Part shown: positions 12,490 to 24,711 of the stretch, piece by piece
Position numbering within the stretch: position 1 is the first letter of the stretch
Layout of the letters: the number at the start of each line of letters is the position of its first letter
DNA from: Tanypteryx hageni
Taxonomy: Eukaryota; Arthropoda; Insecta; Odonata; Petaluridae
Direction: 5' to 3'
NCBI GenBank assembly: GCA_028673005.1
Contig: CM054113.1
Coordinates: forward strand, 213,519,504-213,583,503
DNA length: 64,000 nucleotides
Program-made: the position numbers and the translations under genes
The notes under the pieces: generated by a model
The model's input: only the letters and a program-made list of their open reading frames with translations
Databases searched by the model: none
Told to the model about the DNA's origin: nothing

Positions 12490-13350
12490 TATTTTACAGA
12501 GATCGCAGAAACGGTTTCCGAGTGAGGGCGAAACATGCGGATTTCTCAGCTTTGGACGGACATTTTGTATACATCCCCAAATATCCCTTTTTGAGAAGAT
12601 ATTGAGCTTTTTTTTCTATGTTCGATCGTGAAAAAAGAGTAGTCGGTAAGAACGCGCCAAAACCTCCCCCCTCTCCCATCTTCTCTGCCAGTGGACGACA
12701 AATAAAGTGCCGATAGGTGCGTCGGCGAACTCGATCCCGTTCGAAAGGGTTCGAGGGGCGGAGACGGAAATTACGAGTTCATTTGTCAGCAAGGGTCTCC
12801 TATTACAGATTTAACTGCCCGTCAAACACTACCGCCTTTTATGAATTACCCTTTTGGTCCATTAAGCGAGGGCGAGTGCGGCGCTGCCCTTTAAGAGAGA
12901 AAAATATCGAACTTTATTGAGGAAACGTGGTGCAGTCGGGTGGAAGAAAAATGGGAATGGTGTTATCCATAGCGAGGTGATTGGCGCTTTTGGTTTTTTA
13001 TTATTTCTTCATACCTCTCCGCCCTGATCTCTCTTTTCTGTCTCTTTGTTCCTCTCCAAGGTGGCGTCAGACTAGCTTCCATTTCAAGCGCATACGAGCA
13101 TGCAAGCCCCACGGGCAGAAATGGAACATCCGGATAAAAAAGGAACCGGTCAACGAGCGAGGAAATCTTCCGAGCCCGTGCCGGGTTTAAACGAATTCAT
13201 CACGGGGTTTCTAACCTCAGAAAGAGAATTCTGTTCTTAAAAGAAAAGATCAGTCGTCACATTCACTTAAAGCGTATTCGATCGTGTGTGTCTGACGAAA
13301 TAAAACTTATGTGCTTGTGCCTCATATCCGTCTTTTCATTCTTTTCTGAC
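12490..13350. other. Non-coding sequence, GC-richer patch
   Basis: Locally GC-rich (about 12640-13200) with several open frames on the plus strand that resemble no protein family. I see no support for exons. Confidence 0.4.
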
Positions 13351-14590
13351 CAATGATTATTGATTGGCAGCATCAGATTGTTCAACAATGAATTATAACA
13401 TTATTACAACTCGACAAATGTGCATGTCTCACGAAAGATCTCGATAAATGGTTATTCTTAATATTTTACATAGCTGCTTGAATATTCATTCCATCTATTT
13501 TATACTCGAAACCTACTTCTTTGTTCTTAGTTTTCAAGAACGTAACTGCGGCACATTTAGTGCAATTAATTTCAATTTGCCATTCTTTGAAATGGCTTTT
13601 AAGTCTTCACGCAGCGACTGAAGGCCCTGGTTTTTGATCTCTTTATTTAGAACGGTATCATCGGCGAAAAGTATAATTTTACTACGAACTACCGAGCAGA
13701 TATCATTTACATAGATTACAAACCGTAGTGGACCCAATACACTTCCCTGAGGAGCACCAGATGCAACTTTAACGGGGGACGAGTATTTCCCACCGATGAC
13801 AACTATCTGTTCACTATTCGATTGGATTGGAAGTCTTTTATCCAACTGACAACTTTCAGATTGATACCATATTGTCCTAACTTCGCAATTAATTTTTTAT
13901 GAGATACTTTATCAAACGCCTTCCTGAAGCCAATGAATATGGCATCGACCTGAGTATTTTTCTCTTCGCATCGTAACAAATTTCTCCGGAATTCGTGCTG
14001 GCATCCGCTAAGCAATGAGTGACTATCTAAATAGCGTATTACAGATCTCAAGAGAATGTGCTCAAGTATCTTGCACGATAAAGAAGTTAAGGAAATCGGC
14101 CTATAATTTTAGGGGTTCTCTTTGTCGCCGACCTTATGGATGGGCGTAACATGAGCCACCTTCCGATCTTTAGGAACGACACCTTCCGCTACGGATTTCT
14201 CCAATATAATTTTCAAATACGGCGCTAACTCTTTTAATACTCGTGCGGGTATTTTCTCCGGTCCAGAAGATTTATTTGGTTTAACTGAATGAAGTTGGAG
14301 CGCGATGCCATTTTCCCAAAATATCAAATCTTCCATCGAGCCGCCCTGATGCATAGGAATAGGAGTTTCACATTCGTCGTCATTAGGAGTAATAGCTTTC
14401 TGAAAGTGTTGATTTAATAGGTTTGCTTTCTCCGCACTATTGTGAATTAGATTTCCCGTTTCCGATCTCAGTGGCGCAATACTTCCCTGACGTAAGACCA
14501 AAATGCTTTCGGGTTCTCTTTCAAGATATCCTGTAATACCTTCTTTTTGTAATTGTTAAATTCATTACGCATTGATACTCTGGCTATAAA
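13350..14590 (-). pseudogene. Decayed LINE reverse transcriptase (jockey/CR1-type)
   Basis: On the minus strand, blocks of a non-LTR reverse transcriptase follow in order across frames. A linker contains KENPKAFWSYV (about 14550-14500). Then come KPNKSSGPEKIPARVLKEL, VTPIHKVGDK, NYRPISLTSLSCKILEH (14090-14040, other frame), FRKAFDKVSHKKL (13950-13900), SGAPQGSVLGPL (13770-13735) and LFADDT (13670), the catalytic core. At least two frameshifts (near 14110 and 13840) and stop codons kill it. The end near 13350 is approximate, since similarity fades after the thumb. No endonuclease domain, 3' tail or target duplication was found. Compared with the LINE at 17 kb it is clearly older. Confidence 0.85.
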
Positions 14591-14599
14591 CCGCGTCTC

Positions 14600-17060
14600 C
14601 ACGATTGTACAGGAAAAACGTCGGGGGAATTTGACAGATTTTTACGTCGTAGATGACAATATCCCTTTTAACTGAAGAAATAGCGTGAGCGCGCCACTTG
14701 CTGTTGCTTTCGGCATCGGACCAACCGCTTCAACCAAATCCATCCATATTTGTAGGTCCAGCGTCCAAAACGGACCTGTACTATGAAGGCAAACCTTGCC
14801 TGCAAAAAACGTCCTTGCAAAGGAGGAGAAAAAACCTCTAGTATAATCCCTGCTCAGGAGGCTGCAGGCCGCGTGTCTGAGTTACTCCTCTACATTCGCC
14901 CTTCCAAAATGTCTCCTTTCTCCCTCTCTCCATGCCTCTCCTTCCCATATCCTTCTCTCCCTCCTCCGCTCATTCTCTCCTTCCTCCTTTCCCACTTGTC
15001 AAAACAACGCCCGAGCTTTATTCAGCCGCTGATATTTACGTATTTTTATGAAAGGCTTTCCAGTCGCTGACCAAATGATGTAGTGCTAAGCGAAGAAATA
15101 AAACGTGATGAATGGAGGTATCGGAGAGAATAACCTCTCTCGCGTTCCCGCGTCGTAACGTCGCGAGCTCTCTCAGGAAATTCGACCGCAATTGCTAAAG
15201 TTCATTTTTCAAATTAATTTTTCCGATTCCTGAAGCGCGTGCTCTTGAATTTAACAGCCGTTTAAGATACCGAACTCGATTGCTTGCTCAAGCGATTAAA
15301 CGTGCCCTCCTTCGTATTATGGCTTGTCGTGACTTGAAGAGTTAATTGATTCACGAGTGTCCAAGAGAAGACCACAAGCGATATTGAAGCCCACTTCACC
15401 GCTTGTTTTTCGATGATACGGGCCTCGTTTCCAAATTTGAATCTCAAGTTCGTTTCTTGAATTACAAAAAAGGCGTTGGCAATGTTCTATTTCCTAAAAC
15501 CGCACGGCATTCCTCAGATGCTGACAAGTATTCTTCCGTTCGTTTAAACGAATTAAATATAGGAAATTCAGATCCTAAACAAAAATCAGGGTACAACCTT
15601 AATCCCGTAAAACACCGTTCGAAATCATATCGCGCCAGTTAACCTTTAGAGGCGCAATTTCGATGGTGTTTATAAATAAAAGTGTCTCGGGCGTTGTCGG
15701 CGATTCTTTTTTAAATTCCCGATGAGTGAGGATGAAATGAATTACGAGTCAACACGCCTGCCTTTTTTATAGCAATATTTCTCTGCTGTAATTTCGGTGT
15801 CGATTCATTTCGGAGAGAACGCAGTTATTGGAAAATTATACACCGTTTCCCATTCTCTCTTTTGCGAAAGAGACCGCAAAATGCTTGCAATCGTAATATG
15901 AATTAAATTCCAGTCAATATTTTTTACACCAGGAAAGATTTGCTCAACCCCATTTTAATTACCCCGTTACGAATTTTAGGGGTTTCCCTTTCTGTTATAC
16001 TTAGAGAAATTCACGCAAGTACATATTGTCCGTTCATATATTAGCGGAAGCGTAAACGTAATCGGTTCCTTTGCTGTCAATCATTTGACGGTTAAACACT
16101 TTTTTTACTGAAATAAGTCTTGTCTTAATTTTGCCATATGATGAGGAATTTCATGAATATTGTTTATCACAGAAAACAATGAATAGATATACTTGATTTA
16201 TTTTAGAAAATATAATTATTAGAGAGCAATCTCTCCAAAACAAGATCATCGTATTTTGTGTGAGCCATTTAAATGAGATGTTTATTTTTAAATCATGCTA
16301 GATACATCTAGGCGCAAATTGTAAACAAATTGTTCACACACCAATAATACTTGATATGATCGTCTGGTGATGTAAATGAAAAAGTTGAATATGCGCTCAT
16401 TCGACATACTCCAATCAATAAATAGGTCTATTAAAGTAATTATCAATCGAGTGCACCCTTAACGACCTTCAGCTTTTTTGGTAGGATCGCCAGTCCGAGG
16501 TTTTTCTAGATTAGAGCTGTGCACCGTCGAAAGTGAATCGTTACAGAATTTAATACTTTACACGAAACTGCTATGAAAAACTTTACAAACTCAATTTTAT
16601 ATACAAATTTTATAGATAAAGTGATTGTCCTCAAGCCTCGTCTGATGAATTTTAAATGATAAATATAAAAGTGAAGTTAATATAAAAGTTATTAAAAATT
16701 TAGTTGGATTTGACTTTTTTATAATACCTCAGAATTCATTAAGTAAATTCCTATGTAAACTCTTATTATTCCCTCCAATTCACTCAAAACAACGAATGCT
16801 ATCCTCCATGAAAAAAAGATTGCACATCTCTGTTCTAGAATATTCGATACGGCTACAAATTAATTAATCAGATTAATTCATCGTTCGAGAAGCATTAGTG
16901 CTGGAAATGTGAGACGTAAGATTTATTTTTGCTCTTTTAAATATTTGAAACCTCAAGTATTTTGAAAGTATTTAAAACGCCACTTGTTATATTTTTTGTT
17001 ATGCGGTTGAATAATTGGCTAAGAATATCTAAAACTAAAATTCAAAACTTGATAATATTA
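14600..17060. other. Non-coding sequence, pyrimidine-rich tract at 14910-15000
   Basis: Apart from a CT-rich tract, I see no repeats, splice-flanked exons or RNA genes. Open frames here are short and unlike known proteins. Confidence 0.45.
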
Positions 17061-17065
17061 TTATT

Positions 17066-18800
17066 CTATAAATGCTAATATGTATTTTGAAATTCAAACA
17101 ACCCCTCAAGAAGTTTTTGAATTCCTCTGTAAAATTTCCCCCTACCGTACTCCGGGCCCTGATGGTATCAGCCCTCTATTTCTTCGTAAATGCGCTTCTT
17201 CTCTTTCTATTCCTCTATGTATTATTTTTAACCGCTGTTTCTCTCTGGTAACTTTTCCCTCCCAGTGGAAATCTGCTAACATAATTCCCATTCATAAGTC
17301 TGTTTCAAAATACGATGTAACTAATTACCGTCCTATATCTATCCTCCCTTATTGTCTCTAGTATCTGTGAAAGAATCATCCTTAACCGACTTTACTATTT
17401 TACATCCCCTCACCTATCAACTAGGCAACATGGTTTTCTTACTGGCCGCTCTTGCCTAACTAATTTAGCAGTTTATCAACACCATGCTGTTGATGCCATA
17501 ATAAATAGGGCTCAGCTAGATACTGTCTACTTGGACTTCTCAAAAGCTTTCGACTCTCTAGATCATAAATTACTGACTTATAAACTTAGTCAACGGTACA
17601 ATATCCATGGTAATTTTCTTAATTTGTTAAAAAGTTTTTTAAATAACCGCGTACAACGTGTTGTCTTAGCTGGAATTGCCTCTGATTGGTTGACTGTTAC
17701 TTCAGGAGTCTCACAAGGGAGTGTCTTAGGACCTTATTTATTTAACTTATATGTCGATGATCTGGCTACCCTCATCCCTTCTCCCACAGCAGATATATTG
17801 CTTTATGCTGATGATTGCAAAATTTTTAAAGTGATCTCCGGTATGGCTGATTGTGTGTCTTTCCAATCGGCACTTAATCTGGTAGTTAATTGGTGTGATT
17901 TCTGGAAACTTAAATTAAATTCAAATAAATGTAATGTAATGTCCATCTCTCTCCTTAAAAATGTTATAAATTTTAATTATACACTAAATGTTGTTCCATT
18001 GGTTAGAGTGTCCAAACAGAAAGACCTTGGGGTAGTCTTTGATACTAAACTTGGCTTCTCTGATCATATTTTGAAAATAAAAAATAAAGCAATGTCTCTC
18101 CTGGGAATTTTATATCGTTTTACGGACATTACTGATCCACTGGCTCTTAGATTGTATTTTTCTTCTTTTATTTTACCTGTGGTTAACTACTGTTCTCCTA
18201 TTTGGTCAATGTCTTCTGTTTCCAACCTTGCCTCTTTGGATTGTGTCATTAATTTTTTTCTGAGAATTGTTAAATCCCGTGTGCCCTCCTTTCGCCAACT
18301 CTCTAATAGTAAGATCTTATCTTCCCTTTCTTTGGATTATCCCTCTGTTCATCGAACTAAGTCTGATCTTTCTTTTATATACAATATACTAAACTCTATT
18401 ACTGACTGTCCTGAGTTACTTGCTCAATTTTATTTCCATGTTCCTAATAGATCTACTCGCTCTTCTTTCTTATTTTACTACCCCACCCCCAGAATTTCAC
18501 TTGCTAAACGTTCTCTTTTCTTTCGTCTCCCCTCCCTTTTAAACTCACTTTCCCCTAATGTAGATCCTTTTTCAATGTCCAAAGAGTCTTTTCTTAAAAA
18601 CGGAATGTCATGTTGTCGCACAACTTAATTTTATTGACTGCTCCTGCATACACTTATATTATATTGTATTTCATTTTATATTATTTGTACTTTATTTTGG
18701 TTGTTATGTTGTTAATTTTTGAATGTTTAATTTTCACTGTAAATTGGCGGTATCGCTGTATGTGAAAAAATGATAAAATAAAATAAAATAAAATAAAATT
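17066..18800 (+). pseudogene. 5'-truncated jockey/CR1-type LINE, reverse transcriptase with one frameshift
   Basis: Seen: a reverse transcriptase in two frames. The first part (17080-17361) has SPYRTPGPDGISPLFLRK, FPSQWKSANIIPIHK and NYRPISIL. After a one-base shift at about 17341-17347 the second frame runs open to 18628. It carries RQHGFLTGRSCLTNL, LDFSKAFDSLDH (first catalytic Asp), SGVSQGSVLGP, LLYADDCKIF (the two catalytic Asp) and the thumb with KDLGVVFDTKLGFSDH. The protein reads cleanly for over 360 residues after the shift, so the insertion is relatively recent. The 3' end is a pentanucleotide tail (AAAAT repeats, 18773-18799), the usual LINE poly-A-like tail. The endonuclease and first ORF are missing, which is normal 5' truncation. 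It lies outside the GPCR exons, within the presumed intron downstream of exon B. Confidence 0.9.
18773..18799 (+). repeat. (AAAAT)n tail of the LINE
   Basis: About five copies of a five-base unit directly follow the LINE 3' untranslated region. This marks its 3' terminus and plus orientation. Confidence 0.85.
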
Positions 18801-19201
18801 GCAATCATATTGTAAACTAAAGTTCTTGCTGACGATTTATAATCGTAGCTTAGAAAATTAATTTATGCTTCAAAAACTACTTATCACAAATTTTTGTTTA
18901 GTACATCAATGTAGCAGTGCAACAAAACTCTGCAATAACTTAAAGTTTAGCTAAGCGCTTGCTAGAATAATACTTATTGATTTGATAACCTCCAAAATTA
19001 AAGGGACGTCAAAACATGCAGATGCTAGTTACAATTAATATTGTAATCCAAAAGTAAGCAAAGGGTAGAGAAGCCATCATTAAAACTTGAAGCGTTCTAA
19101 GTTCATTATAACTCAAGAAGAAAAGATATTATTTCTATCCTTCAGATTTCTTTTCTCTAAAAAAGTACAGTATACAAAATAAATTTAAAACTTGTTCTGT
19201 T

Positions 19202-19225
19202 TAAAAAAAATATATATATATATAT
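19202..19225. repeat. A-rich/(TA)n microsatellite
   Basis: A short A-run is followed by about nine TA dinucleotides. It lies downstream of exon B of the receptor, in the following intron. Confidence 0.8.
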
Positions 19226-19551
19226 GGTTGTAGATAATATCTCACAGAAATACGGTAAATGACTCAGACGTAAAATATTAACTCATACATGTTTGCTAGA
19301 GAGATATTAAATCGAACTCGCAATGTACGTGAACGTTTTGGCGTACTTGGAAAATGGCCCAGAAACTCATAATCGATTAATAAAGTTAATGTCGCTCGGC
19401 GAAAAGTTATTGCTTGCCGTTTGTGTAGCAAACATCTATGGCCGTGTTATACGAAAAGAACGCCATTTTAAATTTTCCAATACGACCAGACTCTTAGAAA
19501 TAGAAACAACAGATACTGACGAAGACAAAGGAACAATACTGCACCACTCAC

Positions 19552-19696
19552 CTACTAGATCATAAGCCACAGCGGGCGGCATGACGAATATACCCACAAG
19601 GAGATCGGCGATGGCCAGTGACGTCACGAAACAGTTGGTGACAGTTCGCAGACGTCGAGTGGTAAGGACGGCCGCTATAATCAGCGTGTTCCCCAC
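19552..19696 (-). CDS. TyrR: Biogenic-amine GPCR, internal exon (end of TM1, ICL1, TM2); tyramine receptor type-2-like
   Basis: This is an internal coding exon of 145 nt: 48 codons plus one base. Seen: on the minus strand a pyrimidine-rich tract ending CCTTGCAG precedes GTGGGGAAC, and the exon ends GTAG followed by GTGAGT, so both splice sites are canonical (acceptor phase 0, donor phase 1). The translation begins VGNTLIIAAVL (GN is the class A TM1 hallmark), continues with the short basic loop TTRRLRTVTN, then TM2 with SLAIAD (the conserved Asp 2.50 at residue 31) and VGIFVMPPAVAYDLV. Known: this TM2 wording fits octopamine/tyramine-type amine receptors. From memory it is closest to insect tyramine receptor type 2/3 (Drosophila CG7431/CG16766 group), Gq- or Gs-linked plasma-membrane receptors. 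It joins exon A at 47447-47776 in phase 0. The next exon should begin with a Gly codon and the GxW motif before TM3; none was found in the window. Class A amine receptor is near certain; the exact subtype is inferred. Confidence 0.86.
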
Positions 19697-19739
19697 CTGC
19701 AAGGATGAATGACAGAAAAGGCATTCGATTTGACGCAGA

Positions 19740-21050
19740 TAATAATCTTAAAATGAATCATGATCGGGAAAATCATCGTTTGTCAACAATTTATGCTCAC
19801 ACTGGGATTTTGCAATCCATCAAATCAGTAATGATTTGTATTATATTCTATATCCAAAACATTCCGTTCCTAAGATTTTTTTCATATGTTCAATGCCAAA
19901 CTAATGTTGTCGTTACATATCTGTAACTCAGAGATCATGCATCACTGTATAGCCTCGCCAAAACTCGGTAAGTTTATGTAAAGAGAGCTTAACTAAATCT
20001 TGTTTTAGGTGTCATTATAAAGATTTTTAAAATTACATTTAAAATAATTTTGAGTAAGCTAACCAACATTTTCATGACTATCATTATTTAATAATGGCTA
20101 TTATTTCTTACATGGCAAATGAACTCTTCCTCCCACACCTCTACGAATAATACGTGACAACACTGCGGTTTGAGCAGGTGTTTACACTATTAGTGGCCGC
20201 GGTTTATAAGCAAATGGCTTACAAGCACATTGAGATTCGCGCCGTTAAAAATTCGTCCATCGCTCATCGTCAAAAGGTCATCGTTTCGTGTCTAGACGCG
20301 GGCAGGGATAAATGGATCGCTCCTAGTCGCACGGAGAAAAAATTCCAGCCATGAATGAATGCATCAATCAGGGAAGCCATGGTTATTTTGGTGGGAGCGA
20401 AGGATGGATCGCTTATATTCATATTCGTCGAGAAGTCATACAACGCCAGCATGGGAAAAATTTTCTGTCAAGAATATTTGCTGGACAAATGCAAATGGAA
20501 GGTCTCCATTCCAAACATTTTTATCCGTGTTGCTCATAATTACTAATAAAACTTCTCTCATACCTCTCTGCTCAGTTTAAGGCGTGACGATATATGGCAA
20601 CGAGTTCATTTCCAACTATCATTGATGCATGAGTGTTACTGATACAAGATCATTTATATTCGCGAAATACTTTTAGCTAAGATTTACAACAATATTATAT
20701 AATGTGAAAATTTTCTGCGATTTTTAACGGAAACAAGAAAAATAAACTATCGGAGGGATTATAACATTTCTTAAAAAAAGGGAATTATGGAGCTGGGCTT
20801 GTGGTTGTAATAAAATTGATAAACTATGCCAGTCAAATCGTCATAAAAAAGTTAGGAAAATTCAAAGCGCATTTCGAATATAAGTCATCCGTGGTCATGA
20901 TTTGCTGGAAACTAATTGAAAAAGTGTTTTTGCAGAAACGATTGTCGATGCCCATTTTAGAGTAAAATAATAATGAACCTCCACTAAGGATATGTTTTCC
21001 TAACTATTTTAAGGATACTGCAGAGACATAATTTATCAATCAATTTTGGG
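19740..21050. other. Intronic sequence, nothing recognised
   Basis: Several overlapping open frames at 20150-20580 on both strands show no family motif and no flanking splice signals that extend a known protein. Confidence 0.45.
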
Positions 21051-21054
21051 GCTA

Positions 21055-22080
21055 TTTTTAGCCTACTTTCCAAAAACTGGAAAGTAGTCTTATGAGATCA
21101 CCTGGGTGTGCGTGTGTGTCCCCCTAACATCTTCATGAATTAACCGATTTCAACTAACTTTGGTACATAGAATATTGACATATATTAATGACCAAAATGA
21201 CATATTTGCACCGGATCGAATTGTACAATTGTAAAGTTAAACCTTTTGGTAATTATGAATTTTGGAAGGAATTGGCCCAACCGATTTAAACGAAATTTTA
21301 TATGAAGTAGGCATGCAACATAAAATACAAAAAAATATATTTAGTATAGGTATAGAAAGCAGGGTTGCCACAATACAAGGAATAAAAAATTCTTTTTACA
21401 TGTGTTTGTGTTGAACTGTCCACATCAATTTTAACCAAATTTAACACTTATAATATACACACATACAACACCATATTAGCATATTTAAAACGAATCAGCC
21501 AGACAGGGATGTCACAATTACAAATTAAACTCCTTCAGTAATTAAGAATTTGGAAGGAATTGGCTGAACGGATTTCAATTAAATATTGTATATTAGATTT
21601 ATACAACATAGCATAATTGAATCAATTTGTTTAAAGCGGAGATAAAGTGCAGGGCTATCACAAAAAGAAATTAAATAATATTTATTTTACAAGTATTTCT
21701 AGAGAACTGACCTCATGGGTTTAACCAAATATAGTATATTTAATCTTCGTATAAATAAATAACCAAAATATCATATTTCAACCGGGTCGACTAAACAGGG
21801 CTACCACAATATCAAGGTTAGATTTTTTTGTAATTATGAATTTCGAAGGTATTTGCTGAACGGATTTCAAAGAAATTTCGTGTGATTAATATATTTAGAA
21901 TGGATCTAAAAAGTATGGCAACCATAATATAAGGAAAAAAAATTCTGATTTCAAAGCAAATACATTAGTATACGATTATACTACGGTTAATTTGACGAAA
22001 AGCACTTCTGTAGCACGGGAAACCAGTGTACAGCCATACTTGTTATATATTAGAATTGTATTGAAAGGAAAGTAGGCGGA
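21055..22080 (+). repeat. ~1-kb interspersed repeat with internal ~290-bp tandem units (arm 1)
   Basis: The block 'aattatgaattttggaagg' and relatives occurs at 21251, 21540 and 21832 (periods 289 and 292). Each is followed by an 'accgatttcaa'-like block and by 'cagggctrycacaat'. The copy starts with a GTGTGTCCCCCTAAC run and ends with 'gacgaaaagcacttctgtag' (21998-22017). A reverse-complement relative lies at 39240-40145. Confidence 0.75.
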
Positions 22081-22688
22081 TTAGTTCTTTCCGGAACTAC
22101 TTGTTTATTCATAAACCTAATTTTCAATTTGAATTGATAGAGTAAGCCATTGGTCACATAATGATTGAATCATAAAAATATGGACGCAAAATAAACAATC
22201 GAATTTTCCATAATACTCGTAGAGAAATTATATTACCTGTAAACATCATTAATTGAACAACACATAAACAAAACGCAGGCAGCTTGGTATTGTTGCCCCA
22301 AAAATTAACAAACTACCGTTCATCACCAACTTTTAACTAGAACAGCATTTTTCGGCATAGTTAGAAAATATTCATCGTGAATTTTCTCAGGCCCAAGAAA
22401 GGTTTCATCAACATAATCTTTTACGAGTAATGAAATCCAAATAGACTAAAACCCATTGGTCATCTCTAAAAATTAATATTCGATAATAAATGCATAATTC
22501 ATTTTTTTGTTCTCATAGAGGTCTGTACCATGCTTCTCACCAGCAAAGTGTTATAACAGTAAAAATTGTGTCGAATTACATTCAATTCAAGTTTTTTATT
22601 TTTCCTATATGATTTCCAAATACGTTATTTTAATCGTTTGTCGTTTTAACGAGAATCACTACGTTCATAGAAGAATTTTAACTTTTTT

Positions 22689-22929
22689 TGTATGATCTAA
22701 CTGAGCCGTATTTGACGACTCGGACTGCAACGGAGGCGGCGAGCTATGGAGGGGCGGCAGCTACGGAGGCACCTCGACTACCCCTCGCCGCGGCGACTGG
22801 GTCGACTATATAAACGAGAGTGCGGAGCGCCGAGGCGGATTTTTACCTGTTCCATTGTAGACTCACCTCGCCTACGGGCCTAATAAATTCATTATTCTGA
22901 AACTAACCTAATCGCGTCAACATGGCGCA
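22689..22929 (+). repeat. 5' LTR of a Ty3/gypsy-type retrotransposon
   Basis: A GC-rich segment with a TATATAAA box (22807-22814), an AATAAA signal (22882-22887) and an end in CA at 22929. It is followed one base later by TGGTAGCAGAGCGTGG, a plausible tRNA primer-binding site. Its last 97 bp (22833-22929) recur at 24164-24260 with two mismatches. The left boundary (TGTATG at 22689) is a guess; only TG at the start supports it. Confidence 0.65.
22807..22814 (+). promoter_or_regulatory. TATA box of the LTR
   Basis: TATATAAA lies 26 nt upstream of 22833, the point where identity with the downstream copy begins. Transcription starts about 25-30 nt from a TATA box, so 22833 is the likely cap site (start of R). 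Confidence 0.55.
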
Positions 22930-22930
22930 A

Positions 22931-22946
22931 TGGTAGCAGAGCGTGG
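22931..22946 (+). other. Primer-binding site candidate of the LTR element
   Basis: TGGTAGCAGAGCGTGG starts one base after the LTR's terminal CA. The TGG start (complement of a tRNA CCA end) and the position fit a retrotransposon PBS. Confidence 0.55.
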
Positions 22947-22954
22947 TTATAACC

Positions 22955-23840
22955 GACTGAAGGAATGCTTAGGGACGGCCCCCGAGCTCCATATGCCGGA
23001 CTTTGACAAGGAATTACGGACGCATCGGAGGAAGGGATAGGCTTGGTACTGAGTCAGGAAGTGAAGGGGCGTTTAGCACCGATAGCCTTCGCTTCCCGAA
23101 GTTTCAATGCGGTAGAGAAAAATTACACTACCTACGAGAAAGAGTGCCTAGGCTGTGTTTTTGGTTGTGAGAAATTTCGTCAATATTTAGAACATTCTGA
23201 GTTCCTGCTGAGAACGGATAATGAGGCGTTATCTTGGATGAGACGTCACCCAATGCAACTAGGGAGGATCGGCCGCTGGATTCTCAGACTATCTCCATTC
23301 AAATTCCGCGTCAAACACATAAGGGGGAGTGAGAACGTGGTGGCCGATTGCCTCTCGCGGATGTTCCAAGGAGACGAGGGTCCCGCCGAGGAAGCAGAAA
23401 TACCTATGCTACACGAAATGCCAGCTTCCTTCATTTCGCTGCGTGAGCACCAAAGGAAAGATCGAGAGTGTCGAAGCATCTATGATAATCTAAAGAAGGA
23501 CAAAGGATGGGGAATTTGGAAATTGACAGTGGAGGTCTAGTGGTATTACGAAGCCCTAAAACCAAGAAAAGACGAGTGTTAGTGCCCTTGGATCTCCGTC
23601 CAGCTATCATTAAGTATTACCATGACGGCGTGTTTGGAGGCCACCTTGGGGCGACTAAAACCGTCTTTAGGGTATCAAGAAACTTTTTCTGGAAGGGGTT
23701 ACGGGGTGACGTCGTTAGATATGTGAGAGAATGGTACGACTGCCAGCTGGCTAAACCTGCCTGCAATAAAAAGGTAGGCATGAATTCGGCTGGGGTTGCG
23801 ACCCGTCCGTGGGAGAAAATTTTCATAAACCATGACCAGG
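22955..23840 (+). pseudogene. Collapsed gypsy pol: RT end, RNase H and truncated integrase N-terminus
   Basis: Right after the primer-binding site the sequence jumps to the end of pol. The first piece is KECLGTAPELHMPDFDKE (RT connection). After a one-base shift the RNase H domain begins with TDASEEGIGLVLSQE, then YEKECLG, LRTDNEALSW and VADCLSRM, so its acidic residues are retained. A second shift near 23510 leads to the integrase zinc-binding region: HDGVFGGHLGATKTVF and VREWYDCQ. In the latter, Trp stands where the first Cys of the HHCC motif is expected. The frame ends at PWEKIFINH, where a SINE begins. Gag, protease, most of RT and the integrase catalytic core are absent. It is an inert remnant. 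The Ty3/gypsy assignment rests on the RNase H and HHCC layout. Confidence 0.85.
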
Positions 23841-24105
23841 GGGTGCCGGTGGTGTAGTGGTTAGGACGCTGGCTACTACTCGCCTGCCGCTTGAAAAGGC
23901 AGCGGGCACGAATCCTGCGCCAGTAGGATTTTTCCAAGGTCGCCCGGCCCCCTGTTTGTGTGGTTTGAGGAGACCGCGCAAATTCAGCTGTTCCGTCCTT
24001 CGGAAGGGACGTTAAGCCGTTGGCCCCCCTGGTGTTCTTCGTAAGAGCAGACAAATGCCGGCACCGGGTTTCCCTCCTCCCTTCCCTGGTTATTCATAGC
24101 ACTAC
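23840..24105 (+). mobile_element. Full-length tRNA-derived SINE inside the gypsy remnant
   Basis: The head GCCGGTGGTGTAGTGGTTAGG (box A-like) and a degenerate box B (GCACGAATCC) are followed by the family body: 'ccgtccttcggaagggacg', TTAAGCCGTTGGCC, 'ttcgtaagagcagac' and 'gccggcaccgggtttccc'. It interrupts the integrase reading frame. No clear target duplication was seen, and the following integrase sequence is missing, so a deletion accompanied or followed the insertion. Confidence 0.78.
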
Positions 24106-24163
24106 CTCTGAGATACCCATTTGTGCTGTAAGAGAGGCGAATTGGCTGGGCATTCAAACAAAC

Positions 24164-24260
24164 AGGCGGATTTTTACCTGTTCCATTGTAGACTCACCTC
24201 GCCTACGGGCCTAATAAATTCATTATTCTGAAACTGACCTAATCGCGTCAGCATGGCGCA
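24164..24260 (+). repeat. Second, partial LTR copy (R-U5 only)
   Basis: 97 bp match 22833-22929 with two substitutions. The match starts at AGGCGGATTT, the predicted cap-site position, and lacks the U3 with its TATA box. It marks the 3' border of the collapsed element. Confidence 0.75.
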
Positions 24261-24711
24261 TATCCAAACAACAATACAGTCGCAACATTTTTAAACTTGT
24301 TATTTAAACAACTGTTTTCCTTAATTAAAATCTTTTATTTGTCCTTATTTCATTGTCGATATTTGAGTCGATGGAACTTCGTAAACAAGATATATGAGTA
24401 AGTTTTGAAGAGGTTTAAAGGAAATATTCATGTGTATTTTAGAGATAATCTCATGAAAAAGCTTATTCCTCCCCCCTCTCCTGTTCCCGCTCTCTTTTGA
24501 GTCTCGTTACGACAAGCTCGCTTTTGAACACGATTCTGTCGTTTTTCACGGGCAGGAAATTGGGTCTACGTAAAGAAACCCTAAAAGAATTTCCAATAAA
24601 TGATTTTATGCGAGGTATACGGGGATGAAGACGAAATTTTTTTAAGGTTTATCAGAGCAGTAGTATTCCATGACTCCCATTTTTACTGTTATCATACAGT
24701 TATAACCTATC

